Shown here in pieces: positions 23,637 to 31,638 of a stretch of DNA of 50,881 nucleotides (position 1 is the first letter of the stretch; every line of letters begins with the position of its first letter). The stretch comes from DASPTT01 sp035623275 (GTDB lineage: Bacteria; Actinomycetota; Acidimicrobiia; Acidimicrobiales; UBA8190), in assembly GCA_035623275.1 (NCBI GenBank), contig DASPTT010000106.1:1-50881 (forward strand), read 5' to 3'. The notes under the pieces are model-generated. The model did not search any database. It saw only the letters and a program-made list of their open reading frames with translations, and was not told the origin of the DNA. The position numbers and the translations under genes are program-made.

Positions 23637-25474
23637 CGACTATGCGCGGCCCGGCAGACGCCGCCACGGCCTCTCCCGGGTCGGCGCACGCGGACGCACC
23701 GGTCGCGGCGGCACCCGCCGCGGCACCGCGACAAGAAGCGGTGCGGGGGCGGCGCACCATCTGGTCGAGCCACCGGGCCTCGGCCACATTCGACCTCGAC
23801 ATCCCCTCGGTGAACCTGGTGGCCCGCATCCGGGTCGCCCTCGCCGTGGGCGTCGCCGCCACCGGCTCCTTCCTCCCCAGCCTGACGCGCGAGCAATCGG
23901 CGCTCTTCCTCATCTTCGGGCTGGTCTGGGTGCCATGGGCGACCGTCGTGTTCCTGGCCTCGGCGCGGCCCAACAGCCGGCTCGCCCTGGTGGGCGGCCC
24001 CATGGGCGACCTGGTCGTCCTCTTCGGCGTGCAGCTGGTGGCGCCCCAAGCGGCCGAAGTGGTCCTGCTCGGCTACGTGGTCGTGGTGGCCTTCGCCGCC
24101 TCCAGCGGCGGACGGGCCCTCGCCGGCGGCCTCGCCATGCTGGCATTGGTCTTCACCGTCACGGCCAGGTACGCGGGGTCGGGCCAGGACTTCGGCGCCA
24201 TGGTCCTGGTCCCCTTCTGTGCGGCGCTGCTGGCCATCGCCTTCCTCGTGGACCGCACGACGACCCTGCGGGCACGTGCCGCGGTCCGGGCCCAGCGGTA
24301 CCGGACGCGCGCCGAGACGGTCCTCGCGCACGTCGCCGACGCCGTGATCGTCACCGACGCCACCGGCATGGTCCTCGAGTGCAATCCCACCGCCTGCACG
24401 CTCGCGGGGCTGGACACGGGGGACATGGCCGGACTGAGCTGCAAGCAGGCGCTCGGGCTGTGGAGCGGCCAGCGCGAGCTCGACTGCAGCGAGGGGTGCG
24501 AGATCCTACGGCTGTCGGAGGGCGCAGACGCCCGCCAGGGCGTGGAGCTGTGGCGCAGGGACGTCAGCGGGATGCGCCAGCCCCTGCTGGCCAACGCGGC
24601 AGGGGTGCCCAACGACGCGGGAGGGACCGACGTCGTGCATTCCCTGCGGGACGTCACCCGGATCAAGCAGGCGGAGGAAGCCAAGACCCTCTTCCTGGCC
24701 ACCGCCTCCCACGAGCTCAAGACACCCCTCACCGTCATCCGCGGCTTCGCCGACGTGCTCAGCGACTACGACAGCCTGAGCGACAACACCCGGCGCGAGG
24801 CGCTCGGCGCCATCTCGGCGCGGGCCGAGCACCTCACCCAGATCGTCGAGCGGCTCTTGCTCTCGAGCCGTATCGAGTCGGGTGCGGTGTCCATCCCCGC
24901 CGAGGACATGGACGTCACGCCGATCGTCGACGAGCGCGTCCGCGCCGTCGGCGCCGCCACCGGCCGACACGCGCGGAGCACGATGCCGAAGGCGCTGCCC
25001 CGCGTCCAGGGCAGCGAGAACGCGTTGATCACGGTGGTCGACCATCTCCTCGACAACGCCCTCAAGTACTCGCCCGGCGGCGCGCCGGTGGTCGTCGGGG
25101 CGACCGCGGACGAACAGTGGGTCACGATCACGGTCGCCGACGGCGGGATCGGCATGGACCCGGACCAGGTCGCGCACTGCTTCGACAAGTTCTGGCAGGC
25201 GGAGTCCACCGACGTCCGGCGCTTCGGCGGCACCGGCATCGGCCTCTACATCGTGCAGTCGCTGGTCGAGGCCATGGGCGGCACGGTGACCGTCACCAGC
25301 GCCCGCGGCGAGGGATCGACCTTCGCCTGCAACCTGCGGCGGGCCGACGCCCCGCGGGTCCCCGCACCGCCGGGTCCGGCGGCCCACGACGAGCAGGGGC
25401 AGCCCGGCGTGGGCGAGGTCACCTCGATCCGCGAGTTCATGCGCCAGATCGGCATCCCGGGGCGCCAGGCATGA
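23633..25474 (+). CDS. Membrane PAS histidine kinase
   Basis: 613 residues. N-terminal 55 residues disordered; membrane block about 62-207 (five to six helices); PAS about 225-340; HisKA with phospho-acceptor His360 in ASHELKTPL; HATPase with N-box Asn475 (DNALKYS), G1 DGGIGM (503-508), F-box FDKFWQ and G2 GGTGIGLYI (532-540). The PAS domain is rich in cysteine (250, 255, 270, 285, 289; LDCSEGC), suggesting thiol redox, metal or Fe-S sensing. Inner-membrane sensor. Both neighbours are membrane proteins joined by ATGA overlaps, and the response regulator is the last gene of the set. Input unknown. Confidence 0.92.
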   Translation: MTTMRGPADAATASPGSAHADAPVAAAPAAAPRQEAVRGRRTIWSSHRASATFDLDIPSVNLVARIRVALAVGVAATGSFLPSLTREQSALFLIFGLVWVPWATVVFLASARPNSRLALVGGPMGDLVVLFGVQLVAPQAAEVVLLGYVVVVAFAASSGGRALAGGLAMLALVFTVTARYAGSGQDFGAMVLVPFCAALLAIAFLVDRTTTLRARAAVRAQRYRTRAETVLAHVADAVIVTDATGMVLECNPTACTLAGLDTGDMAGLSCKQALGLWSGQRELDCSEGCEILRLSEGADARQGVELWRRDVSGMRQPLLANAAGVPNDAGGTDVVHSLRDVTRIKQAEEAKTLFLATASHELKTPLTVIRGFADVLSDYDSLSDNTRREALGAISARAEHLTQIVERLLLSSRIESGAVSIPAEDMDVTPIVDERVRAVGAATGRHARSTMPKALPRVQGSENALITVVDHLLDNALKYSPGGAPVVVGATADEQWVTITVADGGIGMDPDQVAHCFDKFWQAESTDVRRFGGTGIGLYIVQSLVEAMGGTVTVTSARGEGSTFACNLRRADAPRVPAPPGPAAHDEQGQPGVGEVTSIREFMRQIGIPGRQA

Positions 25475-26229
25475 TCACCGACGTCGTCGTGGTGGGGAAC
25501 TTCGTCCTGGGCGTGGTGTACACGTCCTATGGGCTCATCACCATCGCCGAGCTCAAGCGGGGTTGGCGGACCATGGGCGTGTCGCACTTCGGACTGGCCT
25601 GGATCGCCATGGCCTTCACCTGCGGGCCGCACCACCTGGAGCACGGCCTGCACGTCGGCGCCGTCGGCCACGGCGGCATCCTGGACCTGGTGGCGGTGCT
25701 CATCGGGTTCCCCGCCGGCGTGACCTGGTTCCTCCTGCGGCTCGAGGCCCTACGCGGCGGGCGCGGCGACCGTTTCATCCCGGGGACACCGTGGTGGGTG
25801 GCCGCATTGCCGTGGATCTTCGGCGCCTACGCGATCGCCTTGGCCACGGGGGTGGCGACGGTACTGCGCGACGGTGGGCACTTCGGTCCCCGGCTCACAC
25901 CCAACCTGTTGCTGCTCGGGTTGTACTGCCTCATCGGCTACTACCTGTTGCGCACCCAGCTGGCGAACCGCGCCGTGGCCGGCGGCTGGTCACTGTCGGG
26001 GCTCGCCCTCACCGTCGTCTTCCCCACCTGCGGGCTCATGCACGTGACGTTCGTGGTCTATGCAACGACCGGCCAATACGACGTCGGCTGGCACGGGCTG
26101 GTCATAGACTGGTTGGCAGTGCCGGCCGCCATCTACTTCCTGTGGGTCGTGCGCAGCCTGTCGCTCGGCACCTTGACGGACTGGAACGAGGGCTCGACCG
26201 GCGCCCGCCTCGAGACGGTGGCGGCGTGA
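25471..26229 (+). CDS. His-rich polytopic membrane protein (kinase-operon gene 3)
   Basis: 252 residues, about seven membrane helices. A striking cluster FTCGPHHLEHGLHVGAVGHGG (His-rich, with one Cys) lies at the end of the second helix, and PTCGLMHVTFVVYATT with GWHGLVIDW in the C-terminal half repeats the Cys-Gly plus His pattern, reminiscent of metal or heme ligands within the membrane. No family named. ATG overlaps the kinase stop and its own stop overlaps the response regulator start, so it belongs to the sensory unit, possibly as the actual ligand-binding subunit. Confidence 0.7.
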   Translation: MITDVVVVGNFVLGVVYTSYGLITIAELKRGWRTMGVSHFGLAWIAMAFTCGPHHLEHGLHVGAVGHGGILDLVAVLIGFPAGVTWFLLRLEALRGGRGDRFIPGTPWWVAALPWIFGAYAIALATGVATVLRDGGHFGPRLTPNLLLLGLYCLIGYYLLRTQLANRAVAGGWSLSGLALTVVFPTCGLMHVTFVVYATTGQYDVGWHGLVIDWLAVPAAIYFLWVVRSLSLGTLTDWNEGSTGARLETVAA

Positions 26230-26666
26230 TCGTGCCGACGGCGCTCGTGGTCGACGACACCGGCGACATCCGGTTCCTCATGAAGGTCCTGCTGGCGCAC
26301 TCGGGCCTCGAGGTCCAGGAGGCGGAGAACGGGGACGAAGCCCTTGCCGCGCTGGCCGACGGCGTGCGGCCCGACATCGTCGTCCTCGACCTGCAGATGC
26401 CCGAGCGCGACGGCTGGGAAACGCTGACGTCGCTGCGGGCCCTCGACGGTACCACCGGCATCGCCGTCGTGGTCTGCTCCGTCAAGGCCGGTGCCAGCGA
26501 CGTGCGTCGCGCCTGGGAGCTCGGGTGCGACGGGTATATCAAGAAGCCCTTCTCGAACACCACCTTCGTCGACGAGATCCGGGCCGTGGTGGCGCGCACA
26601 TCCGACGAGCGCCGCACGGTCCGGGCCCAGCGACTGCTCGAGGCACGGGCACTCGAAGCGGTCTGA
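26226..26666 (+). CDS. Single-domain response regulator
   Basis: 146 residues, one CheY-like receiver: acidic pocket Asp10/Asp11, phospho-acceptor Asp55 (VVLDLQMP), Ser85 and Lys106 (GYIKKPF). No DNA-binding or enzymatic domain follows, only a basic C-terminal helix of about 20 residues. It therefore acts by protein contact or as a phosphorelay intermediate. GTG overlaps the preceding stop (GTGA). Confidence 0.9.
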   Translation: MIVPTALVVDDTGDIRFLMKVLLAHSGLEVQEAENGDEALAALADGVRPDIVVLDLQMPERDGWETLTSLRALDGTTGIAVVVCSVKAGASDVRRAWELGCDGYIKKPFSNTTFVDEIRAVVARTSDERRTVRAQRLLEARALEAV

Positions 26667-26779
26667 GCGCACGACCGGCGCGCTCGAGCCCCCCTCCGCC
26701 CGTCTTCTCCCTTGTGTGCGACCCGCCTCGGTGCGAGGCTTGCCCCATCACCGTTTTTGGGGGAAGAAGGAGGGTATCG

Positions 26780-27082
26780 ATGAAGTACGTCATCTCCTGG
26801 ACGAACCGTGACGGCGCGACCTCGGAGGCCGACACCAAGCGCGTCCTCGCCGTATTCAGCAAGTGGACGCCTTCCGAAGGGGCGACCTTCCACCAGTTCG
26901 TGGGGCGCCTCGACAACAACGGGGGTTTTGCCGTCGTCGAGACCGAGAACGCGTTGGACATCCTCCGCGACGTCTCGAAGTTCGAGCCGTGGCTCAAGTA
27001 CGAGGTGATCCCGGTCGTCGACATCCAGGACCTGGCGGTCGCCAACAACGAGGCCATCGACTTCAGGGAATCGATCTCGTAG
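26780..27082 (+). CDS. DUF3303-like small protein
   Basis: 100 residues starting MKYVISWTNRDG, with VFSKWTPSEGATFHQFVGR and a C-terminal WLKYEVIPVVDI, the dimeric alpha/beta (ferredoxin-like) pattern of DUF3303. The AGAAGGAGGG site 5-6 nt before the ATG is among the best in the window, suggesting high expression. Function of the family is not known. It is separated by 113 bp from the response regulator, so it may have its own promoter. Confidence 0.8.
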   Translation: MKYVISWTNRDGATSEADTKRVLAVFSKWTPSEGATFHQFVGRLDNNGGFAVVETENALDILRDVSKFEPWLKYEVIPVVDIQDLAVANNEAIDFRESIS

Positions 27083-27091
27083 TCGACCATC

Positions 27092-27177
27092 GCATCGGAA
27101 CGTCGTCCCCGAGCACGCGGTCCTGGGCGCCTCGGGGGTCGGACCCGGCGCACGAGGCCGCGCGCACGTTCCGATGC
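27092..27177. repeat. Perfect 12-bp inverted repeat, 62-bp loop
   Basis: GCATCGGAACGT (27092-27103) is repeated in inverse as ACGTTCCGATGC (27166-27177) in the non-coding gap between the DUF3303 gene and the di-iron operon promoter. It may be the termination hairpin, two operator half-sites, or the relic of a small mobile element; no target duplication was noticed. Confidence 0.8.
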
Positions 27178-27196
27178 ACATGGGGACCTTCGACTC

Positions 27197-27225
27197 TTTG
27201 CGCGACGAACGACGACTCGTAGGTT
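27197..27225 (+). promoter_or_regulatory. Promoter of the di-iron/ferredoxin operon
   Basis: TTTGCG (27197-27202), 17-bp spacer, TAGGTT (27220-27225), leaving an mRNA leader of about 30 nt with GGAGG before the ATG. It lies 19 bp after the 3' arm of the 12-bp inverted repeat. Confidence 0.5.
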
Positions 27226-27262
27226 GAGCGTCGGCCCGACAGGCCGAACAGGAGGTCGCGTC

Positions 27263-28366
27263 ATGGCCGACGACGTCGCCTATCCCCACCTCCCCACCGA
27301 ATCGCCGCTCGGTGCACCCCTCGACTGGGCCTGGCTCAGGGGGACCAGGGCGGAGTGGGGGATCCACCCGAAGCCGAGCCCGCGCGGGCTCACCATGCTC
27401 GACATCGCCACGGGCACCTACGGCGACGTCCCGGACCGCCCGCCGCACCGATCGATGGCGCCGCGGGGCGCCGACGTCGACGACGACACAGCGGACATGG
27501 GCTACATCCTCAATCGCAAGACGGACGTCTGGGCCGACAACGTGGTCGAGCTCTACGAGGAAGCGGTGGCCCGGCAGTGGTCGGCCACCCGTGACATCCC
27601 ATGGGGCGAACTGCGCGAGCTGCCGTCGGACCTGGAGCACGCAATGTGCCAGCTGTGCACCCTGCTCACCGAGGTGGAGATGATCGCCGCCGACTTGCCG
27701 GCCAAGTGGATGTGGCGGCTCAACCACGACTTCATCGAAGCAAAGATGTTCCTCTGCACGCAGATCATGGACGAGGCCCGCCATGCCGAGGTCTTCCGCA
27801 AGCGCGCGCTCGCCAACGGTGGTGGCCTCCTCCTGTCGCGAAGTGGGCCGACCAGCCTCCTGCGCACCATCATCGAAGCCAAGACCTATACGCAAGCCAG
27901 CGCGCTGATGCATCTGCTCGGCGAGGGGTTCGTCCTCGACATCTTCCGCATGGGCGAGCTCATCGCGCCGACCGACGTCGAAAAACGGATCTTCCGCATG
28001 TGCATGCAGGACGAGGCCCGCCATGTGGCCTACGGCACGATGCACCTGCGCTATGCCGTCGAGCACGACCCCGACGTGGCCGAGGAGATTCACGAGGCCC
28101 TCGACGTGGGTGAGCAGGTGCTCATCGACTTCGGGACCGCACCCGACGTGTCCACCGCCCTCGCCGTGCTTCTCGCCGGGGGTACCGAGCACGTGGAGGA
28201 CAAGGGCTTCCCCCTGTCACTCGAGCTCACCAAGAAGCAGCTGACCTCCTATCTGGCGCGCTGCGAGCGGGCCGGTGTCGGGCGCCTCGGACGCAGTGTC
28301 ATCCCCTTCGACCTCCTCGGCATGGATGTCGATGCACTGCAGGCGACGGCCAAGAGCGCGCCGTGA
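27263..28366 (+). CDS. Ferritin-like di-iron protein with two DEARH motifs
   Basis: 367 residues; ATG with GGAGG 8-9 nt upstream. The four-helix core gives likely iron ligands Glu139 (TEVEM), Glu171/His174 (DEARH), Glu221 (GEGF) and Glu251/His254 (DEARH), with spacings (32, 30 residues) like bacterial multicomponent monooxygenase hydroxylases and R2-like oxidases, which share the DExRH signature. About 110 N-terminal residues are not ferritin-like. It is probably an O2-activating oxidase or oxygenase; substrate not evident. The SCP2 gene overlaps its stop and a ferredoxin lies downstream, a plausible electron donor. Confidence 0.8.
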   Translation: MADDVAYPHLPTESPLGAPLDWAWLRGTRAEWGIHPKPSPRGLTMLDIATGTYGDVPDRPPHRSMAPRGADVDDDTADMGYILNRKTDVWADNVVELYEEAVARQWSATRDIPWGELRELPSDLEHAMCQLCTLLTEVEMIAADLPAKWMWRLNHDFIEAKMFLCTQIMDEARHAEVFRKRALANGGGLLLSRSGPTSLLRTIIEAKTYTQASALMHLLGEGFVLDIFRMGELIAPTDVEKRIFRMCMQDEARHVAYGTMHLRYAVEHDPDVAEEIHEALDVGEQVLIDFGTAPDVSTALAVLLAGGTEHVEDKGFPLSLELTKKQLTSYLARCERAGVGRLGRSVIPFDLLGMDVDALQATAKSAP

Positions 28367-28797
28367 GCGCAGGCATCGGCACGGTGGCGTTCTTCGACGC
28401 ACTGGCCGACGAGATGAACGCGCATCCGGAGCGCTATGCGCCCCTGGGGGAGGCCGAGATGGTGGTCGAGGTCGTCATGAGTGCTCCGACCGGTGACTTC
28501 CGCGCCCGGCTGGCCTTCGAGGGTCTCGGCTGCAGCGGCGTGACTGCAGTCGACGGCGCGCCGGACGCGGACTTCCGCCTGACGGGCCCGCTCGAGGCGT
28601 GGCAGGCGATGTTCGACGACATCGTCGCCCACGGGCGGGCCACCGGCAAGCACACCATCAACAGCCTGGCCCTCATGGGCGACGAGATCGTCTGTCTCGG
28701 CGACGACCCGATGGGCCTGGACAAGTTCTCGCGCTTCAACCAGACGCTGCAGGAGTTCCTCGATGGCGCCCGGCATGTGGCGGCCGGCGCCAGGTAG
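28363..28797 (+). CDS. SCP2-like sterol/lipid carrier domain protein
   Basis: 144 residues. The pattern ADFRLTGPLEAWQAMFDDIVAHGRATGKHTINSL (in two pieces around a helix) and the C-terminal FSRFNQTLQEFLDGAR fit the SCP2 fold, a hydrophobic tunnel for acyl or isoprenoid lipids. GTG overlaps the di-iron stop (GTGA), so it could present a lipid substrate to the oxidase. Family match is moderate. Confidence 0.65.
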   Translation: MSAGIGTVAFFDALADEMNAHPERYAPLGEAEMVVEVVMSAPTGDFRARLAFEGLGCSGVTAVDGAPDADFRLTGPLEAWQAMFDDIVAHGRATGKHTINSLALMGDEIVCLGDDPMGLDKFSRFNQTLQEFLDGARHVAAGAR

Positions 28798-28819
28798 CGG
28801 GATTCGGAAAGGACGGACC

Positions 28820-29065
28820 ATGGAGGCACCCCGGTGCCCGCACTGCGGCGAGCCCGTGACGCGGGCCCTCGACCTACCCTACGGGTGGTGGGAGTGGCAG
28901 GAGGACGGGTACCAGCTCATGACGGCGTCGGCCCGCGTCGACACGGCGCCATGGGTCCACTGGGACTGCATGGGCGAGCTTCGCCAGTTCCATCCCCACG
29001 ACGTCGGTGAGCCCAAGGTCCGTGCCAAGGCGCATGCCCACCGATCAGGCTCGACCCCTTCATGA
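28820..29065 (+). CDS. Small Cys-containing protein, hypothetical
   Basis: 81 residues, ATG with GGAAAGGACGG upstream. RCPHCGEPV at residues 5-13 is a zinc-ribbon knuckle, but the second half of a ribbon is only hinted at by WVHWDCMGE. Rich in Trp and His. Its stop overlaps the ferredoxin start (ATGA). Possibly an assembly or electron-transfer helper of the di-iron operon; no function can be claimed. Confidence 0.6.
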   Translation: MEAPRCPHCGEPVTRALDLPYGWWEWQEDGYQLMTASARVDTAPWVHWDCMGELRQFHPHDVGEPKVRAKAHAHRSGSTPS

Positions 29066-29457
29066 GCCTCTGCGTGCTCGAGGACGTCTGCATCGGCTGC
29101 GGTGCCTGTGACTTCTCCTGCCCGACGGGAGCGCTGACCAAGACCGACTCCTACCTCGGGCTCTTCACCATCGACCCCTACACCTGCGACGACTGCGGCG
29201 CATGCGTCGACAAGTGCCCGGTCGGGGCCATCGTCGTCGATCCGGCTTGGCCGGTCTGCGGCGCCCGGGGTTGTCCGCTCACCTCGAACCGCCTGGGCGA
29301 CTACGCCTGCGCCTACTGGCAGCGGCGCTGCCCACAGTGCGGCTCCACCCTGTGGCAGACACCCGAAGGCAGCTGGGCCTGCGCCCGTTGCGAGCTCGGG
29401 ATGCGGGTGTCGTGCCCGAAGACTCGCCACCTCGAGCGCTCCGGCGGCCCGCGCTGA
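29062..29457 (+). CDS. 2x[4Fe-4S] ferredoxin with C-terminal zinc ribbon
   Basis: 131 residues. Two clusters with C-x2-C-x2-C-x3-C-P spacing: Cys10/13/16/20 (CIGCGACDFSCP) and Cys42/45/48/52. After residue 60 there is an unusual extension with Cys66, Cys71, Cys83 and a CPQC (90-93)/CARC (107-110) zinc-ribbon pair. A low-potential electron carrier, most likely for the di-iron protein three genes upstream. Last gene of the operon. Confidence 0.88.
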   Translation: MSLCVLEDVCIGCGACDFSCPTGALTKTDSYLGLFTIDPYTCDDCGACVDKCPVGAIVVDPAWPVCGARGCPLTSNRLGDYACAYWQRRCPQCGSTLWQTPEGSWACARCELGMRVSCPKTRHLERSGGPR

Positions 29458-29495
29458 CCACGGCCGCCCGGACTTCTCACGGCAGACGGGTCGTC

Positions 29496-30014
29496 CTACG
29501 ACACGCCTGAGAGACGATCGCTCGTGTACGTGGGCGGCCCGGACCCGACGGGGACGAGTTGCACGAAGAAGGTGGTCGCGCCGGGCACGCGCGTCACGGT
29601 CGTGGACGCGTGGCCGTGTCCCGTCGAGTCTGTGGTCAGGGTGCCGCCGTTGGCCGAATTCTGCGGGCACGATCCGGGGACCTGTTGCATGAACACCCCG
29701 TAGGTCGTGCTCGGGGGGCCGGTCTGCACCTGGATATCGGCCTGGAACGAGCTGGGCGTCACGCGTAGCACCACCGACCCGACGGCGGTGGCCGCCTCGC
29801 TCGTGTTCGTGGTGCAGTCCCCTTGGGCGGGGTTGTTCGTCCCCAGTGCCTCCGTGGCGGATGAAGCTGGAACCGACGTGGACGTGGACGTGGACGTGGA
29901 CGTCGAAGGTGTCGTCGCCTTCTGGCCGCTCGAACACGCCGGCACCAAGGCCAAGGCGGCCACCACGACCACGGAGGCCGCCGTCATGGACCGCCAGGGC
30001 AACGGGGTCCGCAT
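29496..30014 (-). CDS. Secreted lipoprotein with Ser/Thr-repeat linker
   Basis: 172 residues. Start ATG 30014 has AGAGG at 9 nt; ATGs at 30023 and 30035 also are possible. Signal sequence AASVVVVAALALVPAC with lipobox Cys, then a low-complexity STSTSTSTST linker encoded by hexamer repeats, then a domain with VGSVVLRVTPSSFQADIQVQ, CTTN and SCPQN cysteines and STGHGHASTTV. No family assigned. The G+C and codon choice are less extreme than the chromosome average. Confidence 0.65.
   Translation of the reverse strand: MRTPLPWRSMTAASVVVVAALALVPACSSGQKATTPSTSTSTSTSTSVPASSATEALGTNNPAQGDCTTNTSEAATAVGSVVLRVTPSSFQADIQVQTGPPSTTYGVFMQQVPGSCPQNSANGGTLTTDSTGHGHASTTVTRVPGATTFFVQLVPVGSGPPTYTSDRLSGVS
29875..29904 (-). 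repeat. Hexamer microsatellite in the lipoprotein linker
   Basis: Five consecutive GACGTG/C units (plus strand) encode the Ser-Thr linker. Because the unit is two codons, copy-number change would alter linker length, not frame. Confidence 0.85.
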
Positions 30015-30090
30015 ACGAGCCATCCTCTGCGGCATCGTCGCCGCCAACCAGGGGCTTTCGTAACAATGAAGCCGGGGCCGACGTGGCCCC

Positions 30091-30777
30091 CTATCGGGGC
30101 TCGCGACCGCCCTCGAACGCCGATGCGAAAAGGTAGGCCGTTGCCAGGCTGCGATACGGGCGCCATTTCTCGGCCACCGCTGACACCTCTGCAGGCGTCG
30201 GGAGATGGTCGAGACCGTACAGCCGGCGTACGACCTTGCGGAGAGCGAGGTCGCCGGGCAGCACGACATCAGGCCGGTCCAGGGCGATGATGAGAAAGCC
30301 GTGCACGGTCCACGGTCCGATCCCGGGGACGGTCGTGAGGCGGGCTTCGATCTCCGCATCGGTGAGGCTGCCGAAGAGCGTGTCGCTCAGTGCCCCATCG
30401 CGAAACAGCGCCGCGACGGCGCGGACGGTTTCGACTTTCCGCCGGGAGAGCCCAGCTCGTCGCAGTCGATCAGCCGGTGCAGCGAGCACCTCCTCGGGCC
30501 CGGGCACATGACCGCCGAAGGAGTCCTGGACGCGGTCGAGGATCCGCCTGGTGGCGGACACGGAGAGCTGCTGGCCGATGATCTGGAAGAGGAGGGCGCC
30601 AAATGTGTCGAGCGGAGGCAGATCGGCCAGCCACGCTCGAGGATCGAAGTCCGGATGCGCCGAAATGACCTTCGCCAAGGTTGGATCGGACTCTCTGAGC
30701 CGGGCGGTTGCCTCCGTTCGCCACGTGGATCTCCCGGCCTTCGCCGTCGATCCCGGTCGGGCTGCGCGTGGCGACAT
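30091..30777 (-). CDS. DNA-3-methyladenine glycosylase II (AlkA-like)
   Basis: 228 residues, HhH-GPD base-excision glycosylase. LLFQIIGQQLSVSATRRILDRV is the conserved start, TVPGIGPWTVHGFLI the helix-hairpin-helix that binds DNA, and Asp in VVLPGDLALRKVVRRLYG the catalytic residue. No Fe-S cluster cysteines, so it belongs to the AlkA side rather than Nth/MutY. GTGGAGG precedes the ATG; 14 nt after the methyltransferase. Confidence 0.9.
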   Translation of the reverse strand: MSPRAARPGSTAKAGRSTWRTEATARLRESDPTLAKVISAHPDFDPRAWLADLPPLDTFGALLFQIIGQQLSVSATRRILDRVQDSFGGHVPGPEEVLAAPADRLRRAGLSRRKVETVRAVAALFRDGALSDTLFGSLTDAEIEARLTTVPGIGPWTVHGFLIIALDRPDVVLPGDLALRKVVRRLYGLDHLPTPAEVSAVAEKWRPYRSLATAYLFASAFEGGREPR

Positions 30778-30791
30778 GGCCTCCACGCGCC

Positions 30792-31574
30792 TCAGGCCGC
30801 CGGCCGGCGACCCCAGACGGCCAGCATGAGCGGCCCCACCATGACCAGGCCCTCGTCGCGCATCTGGCTCCGGCATGCCTCCGCCTGCTCGGCGGTGACC
30901 ATCGACGACTCCACCAGTCGAGGGAGCACGCGGTCGACGGCCAGGAGCCACCACTCCCCCGAGGGCCGGCCCGGTTGCATGAGGCCGGCGGCGCCGTCCA
31001 TCCCCACGTCCTCGAAGCCCGCCTGCGTGAAGCACGCGAGCAGCCGGGTGCCGAAGTTCGGGTCGCGCCAGGGTGTGAGAGTGTCGGTGGCGAGGATCCG
31101 GTGCACGGTGCCGAAGGGTTGGGGCAGCGGCTGCTCGGCGAAGGCGCGCATGTCCGAGTCCTCGACGAGGAGCCACCCACCGGGCTTCGTCGCCGTCGCC
31201 AGTCGCCTGAAGACGTCGTCACGTTCGGGGATGTGCTGGAGCACGGCGCGGGCGTGGACGAAGTCGAAGTGCCCGCCCGGCAGGTCGTCGGTGACGAGAT
31301 CGAGCTCCTTCACCTCGACGTTGGGCGGCATCTCCTCGTGGAACCGCAGGTCCTTGTCGACCGACCAGACCCGTCCCCCGGCACCGGCGCGCTCGGCCAG
31401 ACCCCGGCTGATCGTGCCCGACCCGGCCCCGACCTCCAGGCAGACGGCGCCCGCGCCGATGCCGATGCGGTCGATGACCCGGAAGGTCCGGCGGTCTCGT
31501 GCCGACGTCAGGGCGCGCAGGCGTTCCGACTCCACCTGCACCTCTGCGTCCGGGACACCGTAACCGTCGCGCAC
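30792..31574 (-). CDS. Class I SAM-dependent methyltransferase
   Basis: 260 residues. AdoMet motif I is VCLEVGAGSGTIS near residue 44-56, followed by VWSVDKDLRF (motif II acidic Asp) and LDLVTDDLPGGHFDFVHARAVLQHI (motif post II/IV). The C-terminal half with WRDPNFGTRLLACFTQAGFEDV resembles small-molecule O-methyltransferases of polyketide or menaquinone pathways. Substrate unknown. GTG start; TACTGT lies 8 nt upstream. Confidence 0.87.
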   Translation of the reverse strand: MRDGYGVPDAEVQVESERLRALTSARDRRTFRVIDRIGIGAGAVCLEVGAGSGTISRGLAERAGAGGRVWSVDKDLRFHEEMPPNVEVKELDLVTDDLPGGHFDFVHARAVLQHIPERDDVFRRLATATKPGGWLLVEDSDMRAFAEQPLPQPFGTVHRILATDTLTPWRDPNFGTRLLACFTQAGFEDVGMDGAAGLMQPGRPSGEWWLLAVDRVLPRLVESSMVTAEQAEACRSQMRDEGLVMVGPLMLAVWGRRPAA

Positions 31575-31638
31575 CAGGCCAGACAGTAGACGGGCGCACG
31601 GGCCCGGGAGGGTCCCGACGGCGGGCGCGGACCCCGGC

